Shown here: in pieces, positions 32,618 through 42,126 of the stretch
How the letters are laid out: each line of letters opens with the position of its first letter
Numbering within the stretch: position 1 is the first letter of the stretch
NCBI RefSeq assembly: GCF_025847275.1
Contig: NZ_JAOZEV010000009.1
Coordinates: forward strand, 1 to 64,000
Length of the DNA stretch: 64,000 nt
Reading direction: 5' to 3'
Source of the DNA: Flavobacterium frigoritolerans
Lineage (GTDB): Bacteria > Bacteroidota > Bacteroidia > Flavobacteriales > Flavobacteriaceae
Program-made: the position numbers and the translations under genes
Notes under the pieces: model-generated
Databases searched by the model: none
What the model saw: only the letters and a program-made list of their open reading frames with translations
What the model was told of the DNA's origin: nothing

Positions 32618-35600
32618 TTATTTTTCTTCGTTATGAATTACGGCTAATGATTTTCCAGAAACCTTTTCTTGTAAATGTTGGAATACGATAAATAGCACTG
32701 GGATGATTAATACCCCAAGAATTACTCCCGAGATCATTCCGCCTGCAGCACCAATACTTATAGAGTGGTTTCCTTTTGCAGATGGACCTGTAGCGCTCAT
32801 CATCGGTATTATTCCCACGACAAATGCTAATGATGTCATGATAATTGGTCGTAGTCTTAGTTTGGCAGCTTCTATTGATGATGCCACTAATGATTTTCCT
32901 GCTTTTCTTCGCTGTGAAGCAAATTCGACAATAAGAATTGCATTCTTGGCTAGTAATCCTATAAGCATGACCAGAGCTACTTGTACGTAAATATTATTTT
33001 CGATACCAGTTAATCCAATCGCTATAAATACTCCAAATACTCCAACTGGGATTGACAAAATTACAGCCAAAGGCAAGATGTAACTTTCGTATTGGGCAGC
33101 AAGTAGGAAGTAAATGAATATAAGACAGAGAAGGAAAATTGTTGTTGATTGCCCTCCCGAAGAAATCTCTTCACGTGTTTGTCCTGAAAATTCATAGCTA
33201 TATCCTGCTGGCAATTGTTGTGCAGCAACTTCTTCAATTGCTTTAATGGCATCTCCTGAACTAAATCCTGGTTTAGGAATGGCATTAATTGAAATTGAGT
33301 TGAACAAGTTATATCTCGAAGCCGTTTCGGATCCATATATACGAGTTAGTTTTACCAAAGTATTGATTGGAACCATTCCGCCATTTTTGTTTTTTACAAA
33401 AACGTTATTTATTGATGATGGTTCCGCTCTATCTGCAATATCTGCTTGTACAACAACTCTATAATATTTACCAAATCGATTAAAATCGGATGCTTGTGCA
33501 CTACCAAAATAAGCCTGCATTGTTTGTAGAATGTCTTTTACATTCACGCCCAATTGGTCTGCTTTTTCGTCATCAATATCCAATTGCAATTGTGGATAAT
33601 CGGCTTTAAAGGTGGTAAAGGCTACTGCAATTTCTGGTCGTTTCATCAACTCTCCAATAAAGGTTTGTGAGATTCCGCTAAATTTATCTAGTTTACCTCC
33701 AGTTTTATCTTGCAATACCAAATCCAGCGCTTCAACGTTACTGAATCCAGGTACGGTTGGGAAACTGAATACAAAGAAACTACCTTTTGAAATGGCACCT
33801 AATTTTCCTTGTACGTCGGCCATGATTTGATCAATATTCTTGATTGCTCCACGCTCTTCATTTGGTTTAAGCAAAACAAAAATAACGGCTGATGATGGAC
33901 TTGTTGAGTTCGTTAACAAGTTAAAACCTGAAATTGCTGTTACAAATCGTGATGCATCTAATCCTCTTAAAGTGTTCTCTGCCTCAGTCATTACTTTTTG
34001 AGTTCCATCTAGTGATGTTCCTGATGGTGTATTAACTGCAATTGCAATAAATCCTTGATCTTCTGTAGGTATAAACCCAGCAGGAGTTGTTTTTACCATT
34101 AAGATAGTTGCTGCAGTTATCACTGCTAATCCACCTAGACTAACCCATTTATTACGGATTAAGAATCTTAAACTTCCAACATAACGGTTGGTTAATGAAT
34201 TGAAGCTTTTATTGAATCCTATAAAGAATTTTTCTTTAAATCCTTTTTTTGTTTCTGGATCAGCTGCATGCGTTGCTGCATGATTATTTTTTAAGAATAA
34301 AGCAGCAAGCGCTGGACTTAAAGTTAGTGCATTAACTGCCGAAATTAGAATTGCAATTGCCAAAGTAAAGGCAAACTGACGATAGAAAACTCCTGTAGAA
34401 CCTTCCATAAAACCTACGGGCAAGAAAACGGCAGCCATTACTAAGGTAATAGAAATAATTGCTCCTGTAATTTCATGCATCGCTTCATTTGTGGCTGCTT
34501 TTGGCGATAAATTCTTGTGTTCCATTTTAGCATGCACCGCCTCGACGACGACAATTGCATCATCGACGACAATACCAATTGCAAGGATTAAGGCAAATAA
34601 TGTTAACAGATTTATCGAAAACCCGAATAGCTGCATGAAGAAAAATGTACCCAGAATAGCAACTGGAACTGCAATTGCAGGAATTAATGTTGATCTAAAA
34701 TCTTGCAGGAATATAAATACTACGATAAATACTAATATGAAGGCTTCTACCAAAGTGTGTTTTACCTGATCTATTGATTGGTCTAATGAAACTTTTGTAC
34801 TATAGAATACATTTTGTTTTATTCCTGCAGGGAAGCTTTTAGCCGATTTTTCCATCAGCTTGTTAATTGCTACCTGAATTTCATTAGAATTAGATCCTGC
34901 TAACTGTATGATACCTATTACAACTCCTTTTTTACCATTTAAACGAGTTAAACTATTATATGAATAAGCTCCAAGTTCAACTCTTGCTACGTCTTTTAAA
35001 CGAAGTATTGATCCATCGGCATTAGCGCGTATAGCTATTTTTTCATATTCTTCAGGTTTTGTTAATTTACCTTTGTACTTGATAACGTATTCGAAAACTT
35101 CTTTACTACGTTCTCCAAATTTCCCTGGTGCGGCTTCCAAACTTTTATCTTGAATTGCCTTCATTACCTCGTTTGGAGTAACCTGATAAGTTGCCATTTG
35201 TGTAGGGTTTAACCATACACGCATCGAGTAATCTCTTACACCACCAAATATACTTGCTGAACCTACTCCCGGAATACGTTTTATTTCAGGAATAATATTG
35301 ATTTGTGCATAATTGGCAATGAATGTCTGGTCATATTTTGCTTCGTCTTCGGTATATAAACCAATACCCATAATGAAGCTATTTTGTTGTTTTGCGGTAG
35401 TTACCCCTTGCTGAACTACCTCTGTTGGCAATTGACTTGTTGCTTGAGAAACTCTGTTTTGAACGTTAACCGCTGCTTGATCGGCATCTGTACCCAATTT
35501 AAAGAAAATGGTAATGGCTAGCGTACCATCATTACTAGCTGTAGAGCTCATATAAGTCATGTTCTCCACACCATTTATAGATTCTTCTAGTGATGGTGCT

Positions 35601-35782
35601 ACCGAACGTAAGACTGTTTCGGCACTTGCGCCCGGATATACTGCTGTTACCAAAACCGATGGCGGTGCAATATCGGGAAACTGTTGTAAGGGTAGTTTTG
35701 TAAGTCCAAGTACACCCAATATCACCAATAAAATGGAGATAACAGTAGCCAGTACAGGTCTTTGTATGAATATTTTGAACAT
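32618..35782 (-). CDS. AcrB-type RND (HAE1) efflux permease
   Basis: 1054 residues, the usual length for AcrB. The proton-relay pair Asp407-Asp408 is present in LAIGIVVDDAIVVVEAVHA of TM4, at the same numbers as in AcrB. Other landmarks are the N-terminal FKIFIQRPVLATVISILLVI and the TM10-11 motif LLAKNAILIVEFASQRR. It is an inner-membrane proton-driven pump, likely for hydrophobic drugs or bile-like compounds. It is cotranscribed after the adaptor gene (10 bp gap) and 3 bp before the small ORF. Confidence 0.95.
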   Translation of the reverse strand: MFKIFIQRPVLATVISILLVILGVLGLTKLPLQQFPDIAPPSVLVTAVYPGASAETVLRSVAPSLEESINGVENMTYMSSTASNDGTLAITIFFKLGTDADQAAVNVQNRVSQATSQLPTEVVQQGVTTAKQQNSFIMGIGLYTEDEAKYDQTFIANYAQINIIPEIKRIPGVGSASIFGGVRDYSMRVWLNPTQMATYQVTPNEVMKAIQDKSLEAAPGKFGERSKEVFEYVIKYKGKLTKPEEYEKIAIRANADGSILRLKDVARVELGAYSYNSLTRLNGKKGVVIGIIQLAGSNSNEIQVAINKLMEKSAKSFPAGIKQNVFYSTKVSLDQSIDQVKHTLVEAFILVFIVVFIFLQDFRSTLIPAIAVPVAILGTFFFMQLFGFSINLLTLFALILAIGIVVDDAIVVVEAVHAKMEHKNLSPKAATNEAMHEITGAIISITLVMAAVFLPVGFMEGSTGVFYRQFAFTLAIAILISAVNALTLSPALAALFLKNNHAATHAADPETKKGFKEKFFIGFNKSFNSLTNRYVGSLRFLIRNKWVSLGGLAVITAATILMVKTTPAGFIPTEDQGFIAIAVNTPSGTSLDGTQKVMTEAENTLRGLDASRFVTAISGFNLLTNSTSPSSAVIFVLLKPNEERGAIKNIDQIMADVQGKLGAISKGSFFVFSFPTVPGFSNVEALDLVLQDKTGGKLDKFSGISQTFIGELMKRPEIAVAFTTFKADYPQLQLDIDDEKADQLGVNVKDILQTMQAYFGSAQASDFNRFGKYYRVVVQADIADRAEPSSINNVFVKNKNGGMVPINTLVKLTRIYGSETASRYNLFNSISINAIPKPGFSSGDAIKAIEEVAAQQLPAGYSYEFSGQTREEISSGGQSTTIFLLCLIFIYFLLAAQYESYILPLAVILSIPVGVFGVFIAIGLTGIENNIYVQVALVMLIGLLAKNAILIVEFASQRRKAGKSLVASSIEAAKLRLRPIIMTSLAFVVGIIPMMSATGPSAKGNHSISIGAAGGMISGVILGVLIIPVLFIVFQHLQEKVSGKSLAVIHNEEK

Positions 35783-35792
35783 TTTCGTAAAA

Positions 35793-36935
35793 TTATTTTT
35801 TGTTAATTACTTGGGCAACTTTAGCAGTCGATTTCTCTGGCTGAATTACTTGACCTTCCTGAAGTTTATCGATACCACTTAATACAATTTGATCGCCAGA
35901 TTTAACACCATCTTTGATAAGATAATCTGTTCCCATTTTTCCGATTATTGTGATTGGCATTTTGTTTACTTTGTTTTGTTTACTTAGCGTATAAACGAAA
36001 ACTTTGTCTTGCATTTCTATAGTAGCAGATTGCGGAACCAAAATGGCATCGTCATGCTGAATCCCTAAGCGAATTTTTCCTGTATTTCCAGAACGTAATG
36101 TTCCGTTGGCATTTGGAAAAGTTGCTCTAAGTGTGATTGCACCGGTATTTTTATCAAATTGTCCATCGACCATATCGATTTTTCCTAATTGTGCGTAAGC
36201 ATTGCCATCGGCTAGAATTAAAGATACAGGAGGCAGGTTTTTGATTTTGTCACCAATTGTATTTCCAGAATATTGAGTTTTGAAATTGATAAAATCTGTT
36301 TCTCCTAATGAGAAATAAGCATATACTTCATGAACATCTGATAATTTTGTTAATGGTTCAATATCTGATACAGAAACTAAACTTCCTTGTTTTTTAGGTA
36401 GTCTTCCTATGTATCCGCTTACTGGAGCTGTAATTGTAGTATAACTTAAATTAATTTTTGCAGATTCTACCATTGCTCTGGCTTGTTCAATATTTGCAAC
36501 AGCAATTCTATGAGATGCTTTTGCCGTTTTTAATTGATAGTCTGAAACTACTTTGTTTTGTACAAGAGGAGTTAGTTTATCAACTTCTAGTTGAGCATTG
36601 ATTAATGCAGCTTCAGCTCCGTGGAGGTTTGCCAATGCATTGTTAAGTTGTTCACGAAACGGGCGTTCATTTATTTTGAATAATGATTGTCCTTTTGAAA
36701 CATAAGCACCTTCATCTACCAGAACTCGGTCTAGGTTACCGCTTACTTGTGGACGAATTTCTACATCAATCGTTCCTTGGATTGAAGCAGGATATTCGGA
36801 ATCTGTGGTTGCATCTGAGTTTTTAATAGCAAGCACAGGTAATAATGGGGCTGCAGGAGCAGGTGCTTGAGACTTATCTGCACATCCTATTACGACTAAG
36901 GCAATAAGAATACTGGTAATTATTATTTTTTTCAT
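35793..36935 (-). CDS. RND adaptor lipoprotein (AcrA-type)
   Basis: 380 residues from the ATG at 36935 (KKIIITSILIALVVIGC, lipobox Cys18). The layout is that of AcrA/MexA: a lipoyl half IEVRPQVSGNLDRVLVDEG-like region (here IDVEIRPQVSGNLDR), an alpha-hairpin (NNALANLHGAEAALINAQLE), the second half ITAPVSGYIGRLPKKQGSLV and a beta-barrel. A longer frame to 37022 runs through the operator array and lacks a signal, so it is rejected. It is the first gene of the operon with permease and OMF. Confidence 0.92.
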   Translation of the reverse strand: MKKIIITSILIALVVIGCADKSQAPAPAAPLLPVLAIKNSDATTDSEYPASIQGTIDVEIRPQVSGNLDRVLVDEGAYVSKGQSLFKINERPFREQLNNALANLHGAEAALINAQLEVDKLTPLVQNKVVSDYQLKTAKASHRIAVANIEQARAMVESAKINLSYTTITAPVSGYIGRLPKKQGSLVSVSDIEPLTKLSDVHEVYAYFSLGETDFINFKTQYSGNTIGDKIKNLPPVSLILADGNAYAQLGKIDMVDGQFDKNTGAITLRATFPNANGTLRSGNTGKIRLGIQHDDAILVPQSATIEMQDKVFVYTLSKQNKVNKMPITIIGKMGTDYLIKDGVKSGDQIVLSGIDKLQEGQVIQPEKSTAKVAQVINKK

Positions 36936-37020
36936 TTTAGGGTTGATTTTAATTTGTTGAACATTTGAGTTATTTAAATTGGGATTGGGTTTTGTATTAA
37001 TTTGATTCACATTTAATTGC

Positions 37021-37380
37021 ATTAAATTATCTAACGTTGTTAAGTATAAAAGCGTAAAAATTCATATAATTATTCCTTCCAGTTATAAGATGCTATAATT
37101 GGTATTAAATTATTTATCACTGTTAAGTGAAGTGGCAAAAAACTTCAATTTCTCCTTCGACACGACCTTCGACTCCGCTCAGGATGACAAAAGGATGATA
37201 ATAAATTGAAATTGTGGTATTAAATTACTGTATTAAATTTTTTAACGTCGTTAAGTAGAATTGTAAAAAAAACTTTTGACTTTTCCTTTGACTTCGTTTA
37301 AGATGACAAAATTTGGTTCAAATTTACTACATTAAATTATTTATCAGCGTTAAGTGAGCATTAAATTTTTTTTAACGTAT
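37021..37380. promoter_or_regulatory. Array of operator-like repeats upstream of efflux operon 2
   Basis: Four clear copies of a motif with consensus ATTAAATTATTTAAC-n-GTTAAG lie at 37021-37045, 37104-37130, 37232-37257 and 37331-37357. A fifth, half-conserved copy is at 37360-37380, reaching into the end of the tetR gene. The core TTTAAC-nnn-GTTAAG is a near-palindrome, suited to a dimeric TetR. A related copy lies upstream of tetR itself (37977-38000). Between copies two and three, and less clearly between three and four, sits a 'CTTCGACTCCGCTCAG..GATGACAAA' REP-like segment. The array fills the 436 bp gap 36936-37371. Confidence 0.65.
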
Positions 37381-37965
37381 TGATTTTATGATTCCACCAA
37401 TGGCATCTTTTAAAATTTGGGTATTAATTGTTTCTAAAACTTCACTTTTGTTGATGATATTGATTGAGATTAATCCGTGAATAACAGAAAAGAAAGTAAA
37501 ATACTTTTGTTTTATTACTTCTTCAGTTGGTTTGCTATCTTTCATTATTTCGGCAATAACCGCAACAAATAGTTTGTAAGGAGCTTCAGAAGCCGAACAT
37601 CGTTCATTGCAACAGGTCATTTGTACTCCAAACATTAATTGATACATTTCGGTATCGGTAAATGCAAAATCCCAATATGCCATCCACATTGCTTCAAGCT
37701 GTTCTTCGGGATTATCGTATTTGTTTTTAGCTTTTTCTAGTTCAATAGTTAACTTTACAAAACCTCTACCAGTTAGTTCTTGTAATATTGCTTCTTTATT
37801 AGAAAAGTATTCATAAATGATTGGGGCAGTATATTCAATCTTATCTGCAATTTTTCGCATACTAAGACCTTGCCATCCCTCATCTTTTACAATAGTACAG
37901 GCAGCATCCAGAATGTTTTTTCTGGTCTCTTCTTTTTGTCTTAAAATTCGATCTTTACTTGCCAT
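37372..37965 (-). CDS. TetR/AcrR-family repressor
   Basis: 197 residues. The N-terminal TetR helix-turn-helix contains RKNILDAACTIVKDEGWQGL and LSMRKIADKIEYTAPIIYEY with the typical YEYFSNKEAIL. The C-terminal ligand-binding domain carries three close cysteines (C118, C119, C123 in MTCCNERCSA). It lies just upstream of the efflux operon on the same strand, with operator-like repeats on both sides. The most economical model is a repressor of both itself and the pump. The ligand is unknown, and the cysteines could sense thiol-reactive compounds. Confidence 0.93.
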   Translation of the reverse strand: MASKDRILRQKEETRKNILDAACTIVKDEGWQGLSMRKIADKIEYTAPIIYEYFSNKEAILQELTGRGFVKLTIELEKAKNKYDNPEEQLEAMWMAYWDFAFTDTEMYQLMFGVQMTCCNERCSASEAPYKLFVAVIAEIMKDSKPTEEVIKQKYFTFFSVIHGLISINIINKSEVLETINTQILKDAIGGIIKSIR

Positions 37966-38384
37966 TTTTATAGAGTATTAAATTGTTTAACACCGTTAGG
38001 CAAATGTATGGCAATTTTTAAGATTAAAAAATATTTCTCTCATAGTTTTTTCTTATTGCTGAATAAAAAAAATCTAAGGAAGGTGTTATTTGAGGTAAAG
38101 TATTGAAATTCTGTATGTAATATAAGATAAGTAATAGGTAAAAAGATAAAAGCTAAGGTATATAATGCAAATGGGGGTAAAGGGTATGTTAACTTGTTGA
38201 GTGTGATTAAGTTGTTCGTTTTTTATTATTCTTATTTAATGTCTTTTCTATGTTATTTAGCTTAATTCATTTATAATCATCCAATTGTACTATTATTAAG
38301 TTGTTTTATTCTAACAAAAAAAAACGACTTGGTGAATTTAAAATTGCTAATAATTCTTACATTAGACGATTCTAAATTTAAACT
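37966..38384. other. Divergent region upstream of tetR and DUF2339 gene
   Basis: About 420 bp that holds the tetR operator and -7 box (37977-38008). The rest is AT-rich with no coding frame, terminator or repeat that I can defend. A 'aagttgtt' word recurs near 38208 and 38298. Confidence 0.4.
37977..38008 (-). promoter_or_regulatory. tetR promoter -7 box with adjacent operator
   Basis: TACATTTG on the minus strand (38001-38008) matches TAnnTTTG. The operator-like word attaaattgtttaacaccgt at 37977-37996, continuing to 38000, lies directly downstream, between the -7 box and the tetR start codon. That position fits autorepression. A -33 box is not clear. Confidence 0.5.
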
Positions 38385-41300
38385 ATGGTGGGTTTTCTCC
38401 TTTTTGCCTTAATTGTATGTGTTGTTATTCTGTTTTATAATTTTTCCATATTAAAAAGGGAAAACGAATACTTAGATTCTCTTTATAGTAAAAGTAAAGA
38501 AGAATACAACTCTTTGAAAAAAGAGATTGATGAGATTAAAAATCAAATCACACAATCTGGTTTTGTTGCTGAAAATTCAGTTTCAAAAATTAATGAAGTT
38601 GAAATTGTTTCAGAACCAATTCAAGAAGTTATTCCTCAAGTCATTCCTGATGTTATGAGTGTTATTGATGTTTCTCCTCAAAAAGAAGAAGATGTCATTA
38701 TTGAAGAATCTATTGAAAAGCCTGTTTTTAGTTTTGAATCCAGAACAATTCATGTACTTGAAAAAGAAGAAAACGCTAACGAAAAAGAAACTCCAGAATT
38801 AGAAGAAGCCCTTGAAACACTACCTGTTTATGAATCTGAACCTCAGCCTGAACCTCAGCCTGAACCTCAAGTTTATGAAGAAGAGGTTTATGTAGAAAGT
38901 GCCTTTTCTGTTTTAATTAAAAAGATAGAGCATCAATTTGCCGAAAATTGGACTGGAATTTTAGGAACTGCGATAATGGTTTTAGGAATTGGCTATCTAA
39001 GTATTTATACTGCCTTGAAAGTTTCACCAGCGTTCCGAATCTTGATTCTTTGGCTTTATGCTGGAATTTTAGTTGGTGCCTATTTCTTTTTAAAGACAAA
39101 AGAAAAATGGTTTAAAACGGGGCTTTGGCTTCGCAGTGCCGGAGCGAGTTTATTTTTGTTTGGCTGTTTTGGTGCTTCGCAAATTCCGGCGCTTACTTTT
39201 ATACATAGTATTCCAATAGCTTATTCACTCATCGGAATTGGAATTGCAATCAATTTATATGTTGGTTACATTATAAGACAACAAACTTTTTTATCACTTC
39301 ACGTAATTTTAAGTATCTTAATTTTATGTGTAATTCCAGAAAAACTCTTAATTACATTCTTGTTGGCGGCGATAACGGCAACGGCAGGAATTATTTTGTC
39401 CTATAAAGAAAAGTGGGAATATCATTTATTGATTGTTATTTCGTGCTTTATCATATTTGATATTTGGTTTACTCAAGGAACAAATAATTTGAGTGCGTCT
39501 CAAAATATTTTTGCAATACTGGGTATTATTTTGGTTTCAGTTAGCTGTATGTATATGCAGTATCGAACTATTTATGCTAACACCCGTTTTGATAAAATTG
39601 CTTTTGTAACGCATCTTACTAACTGGGTTTTATTTGCTTTAGGTTTGATTTTACATTCAACAGGAAGCAAGATCAAAATTTTCGTTTTATTTACTGCAGC
39701 AATCCTTTGTCTTTTTGCGACTCTTTTTGCCAGAAAGAAAAAAATCTTTTGGTTGTATCATTTAGACGGGATGGTTTCGTTTTTGCTTTTTGCATTGAGC
39801 ATCATCATGCTTAATGATTGGAAGGTAGGCTCTGATATTATTGCTTGCGGATTGTACGCCTTAGTAATTACTTGTTTGTTTATTGTTTATAAAAATAAGG
39901 AAGTGTTGCTGTCTAAAATATTTTTAGGTCTCAATCATATTTTTTGTTTGTTTATTTTCTGTTTTTTTGTTTTGCATATTAATCCATCTTCTGAACAAAC
40001 CAACATAACAAACTCTTTCGCGACCTTGATTGTTATGATATTCATAACGTTATTAGTTCCTGTTTTTTGCTCGGTAAAAAAAGAGTTCTTAGCTATAGAT
40101 TCTTTTATTGTTAAAAAAGATTTGAGCCTAAACGGAGTCTTCTCTGTACTGCTTTCAATATTATTTTTCTTAAGTTGGTACCATACGATTGAAATTTCGT
40201 TTTATTATCCTCTTTTATTTATCGCTTTGTTGTGGTGCTTTTTACGATTCAAATTCAAAACAAATACTTTTGATTTTGGAAGATTCACTTTTTTAATCAT
40301 TACCATTGCTACAGGACTAATATTAATTCTTACTGAGCCAAAATCTAATCTAGATGTTGTATTTGCTTTAGGAATTGTTTCTGTAATAACTTTTAACTGG
40401 TTTGTAAAATTATTATACACAGATGATTCTACTATCAAAATGATCGGGATTGTTGGTATAAATGTTTTATTAGTTTCGCTTTTATATAAGTATTTTGCTC
40501 TTTATTATATAATTCAAATTTTCGGATTCTTTGTAATAGCTTTACTAAATCACGAATTTTTATGGATTCAATTTAAACGAAAAACACTTTCTATCAGTAA
40601 CCAAATCATGCTTTATGGTTTTTGTCTTGTTTTTTCGATATTTGGAAGCTTTTTGTTTTTATACAATACCCAATTTTTGAATAATACTGAAATTGGATTA
40701 ATTGCTGTTGGACTTTCTATAATCGAAACTTATATTTTATTTGCTGACAAAATCAGAAACAAATCAAATGCTATTGTCTCAGGTTGGGGAAATTTAAGTG
40801 TTATTAATTCTGAATTCATTCTTTTTAATGCTTTAGTTTTTGGATTTTCTTGTATCGAAACCGACTATATTCCTGTTTATTTAGGAGCCTTAGCATTGCT
40901 TACTTTTTGGGTTTTTCAAAAAACAGATAAAATTAAACGTTATAATACTTACTCTTTTATATTATTACTAGGTGCTATACTTGTAAGTGTTTATTTAGCT
41001 ATCGATGAAGCAAATGCTCCTAGTAAAACGATACTTTATATCACACAAGCAATAGGTATATTGTTGTCTGTTGCTTATAGTTATTTACAAATTAAATGCT
41101 CTAAAGATGAGGGAAAAATGTTTATCACAGTTTTACCTGTTGTTCAAAATCTATGGATTATAACTTTATTATTTATTCAGGTAGATATGGCTTATTTACC
41201 AATGTTATTTATGCTTTTAGCAATTCTTAATTTTGGTTTAATTGTATATAAAAAAATAGATTTGGTTCCAGAATCGGTACCAGTGATTGGGTTATTATCG

Positions 41301-42053
41301 ATTTTAGTCTCTGTTTTATATAGTATTAAAGAGCTAAATCATTTTAGTATTTTAGCTTGGGTTTTACAGCTTTCCAGCATTGCTTTATTGATTGTTTTAG
41401 TGCTCTTGATGAACAAAAAAGACTTTGTTAAATCATTAAAAATAGATTATCAGATTGTTATAAATATTTGGCTTTCTATTATTATGTTCTCACAATTAGA
41501 GCATAAATGGCTTCCTGTATTTTGGGCTGCAACTGCTATAATAAATTTATGTCTTTATTATAAAAAAATAGGTACTAAAAAAGAGATCAGTATTGTTTAT
41601 TATTTATTAGCAAATTTTCATTTAGCTTTTATTAGTTTCAATTATTACGAATCTAAATTTGAATTTGTCTATCTGATTATATTTGCCTTATTAGCACTAT
41701 ACATTTTTATTATTTATAAATATATTGAAGATTTTAAATTCAGAAACAGTATCATTATTTATCCTGCTACTTTTAGTATCGGATTGTTTTTGTTTCTCTC
41801 GTTTGACAAAGGAATCTTAACTTTCTTCTGGATTTTAGAATCTCTGGGATTATTAATACTCGGAATTATTCTGAAAGAAAAATATTTCCGTTACGTTTCG
41901 CTTTCCTTAGTTGGTGTTTGTGTAATCCGACTAATGTTTTTTGATTTATCAAATGCGGATTTCCTAATCAGAGCGTTAGTTTTATTGGGAGTTGGAGTAG
42001 TGCTTTTGATAATGAATACTCTGTTCAAAAAATATAAAGAGCGATTTGATTAA
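38385..42053 (+). CDS. DUF2339 family large membrane protein
   Basis: 1222 residues. An N-terminal TM helix (1-20) is followed by a coiled coil (about 24-55). An acidic, repeat-containing linker (60-175) includes EPQPEPQPEPQ near 147-157. The rest contains about 25-30 hydrophobic segments in the DUF2339 manner (AENWTGILGTAIMVLGIGYL is the family entry motif). The function of the family is unknown; homologues are proposed to be envelope components. It is alone, with an isolated hairpin after it. The length is normal for Bacteroidota homologues. Confidence 0.87.
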   Translation: MVGFLLFALIVCVVILFYNFSILKRENEYLDSLYSKSKEEYNSLKKEIDEIKNQITQSGFVAENSVSKINEVEIVSEPIQEVIPQVIPDVMSVIDVSPQKEEDVIIEESIEKPVFSFESRTIHVLEKEENANEKETPELEEALETLPVYESEPQPEPQPEPQVYEEEVYVESAFSVLIKKIEHQFAENWTGILGTAIMVLGIGYLSIYTALKVSPAFRILILWLYAGILVGAYFFLKTKEKWFKTGLWLRSAGASLFLFGCFGASQIPALTFIHSIPIAYSLIGIGIAINLYVGYIIRQQTFLSLHVILSILILCVIPEKLLITFLLAAITATAGIILSYKEKWEYHLLIVISCFIIFDIWFTQGTNNLSASQNIFAILGIILVSVSCMYMQYRTIYANTRFDKIAFVTHLTNWVLFALGLILHSTGSKIKIFVLFTAAILCLFATLFARKKKIFWLYHLDGMVSFLLFALSIIMLNDWKVGSDIIACGLYALVITCLFIVYKNKEVLLSKIFLGLNHIFCLFIFCFFVLHINPSSEQTNITNSFATLIVMIFITLLVPVFCSVKKEFLAIDSFIVKKDLSLNGVFSVLLSILFFLSWYHTIEISFYYPLLFIALLWCFLRFKFKTNTFDFGRFTFLIITIATGLILILTEPKSNLDVVFALGIVSVITFNWFVKLLYTDDSTIKMIGIVGINVLLVSLLYKYFALYYIIQIFGFFVIALLNHEFLWIQFKRKTLSISNQIMLYGFCLVFSIFGSFLFLYNTQFLNNTEIGLIAVGLSIIETYILFADKIRNKSNAIVSGWGNLSVINSEFILFNALVFGFSCIETDYIPVYLGALALLTFWVFQKTDKIKRYNTYSFILLLGAILVSVYLAIDEANAPSKTILYITQAIGILLSVAYSYLQIKCSKDEGKMFITVLPVVQNLWIITLLFIQVDMAYLPMLFMLLAILNFGLIVYKKIDLVPESVPVIGLLSILVSVLYSIKELNHFSILAWVLQLSSIALLIVLVLLMNKKDFVKSLKIDYQIVINIWLSIIMFSQLEHKWLPVFWAATAIINLCLYYKKIGTKKEISIVYYLLANFHLAFISFNYYESKFEFVYLIIFALLALYIFIIYKYIEDFKFRNSIIIYPATFSIGLFLFLSFDKGILTFFWILESLGLLILGIILKEKYFRYVSLSLVGVCVIRLMFFDLSNADFLIRALVLLGVGVVLLIMNTLFKKYKERFD

Positions 42054-42068
42054 AAGAACATGAATTTT

Positions 42069-42101
42069 ATTTCTGCAAGGTCAAAAAGAGCTTGCAGAAA
42101 T
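42069..42101. terminator. Hairpin between convergent genes
   Basis: A perfect 11-bp stem, ATTTCTGCAAG / CTTGCAGAAAT, with an 11-base loop. It lies between the DUF2339 gene and the convergent ketopantoate reductase gene. There is no strong T run on either side, so its action as a terminator is uncertain. Confidence 0.5.
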
Positions 42102-42126
42102 CTATTCAAGTCAAAATTAGCTGTTT

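Noticed and set aside
36936..37022. Longer N-terminus of the RND adaptor (29 extra residues)
   Set aside because: An Asn-rich extension without signal peptide would bury the lipoprotein signal, and it reaches the operator repeats.
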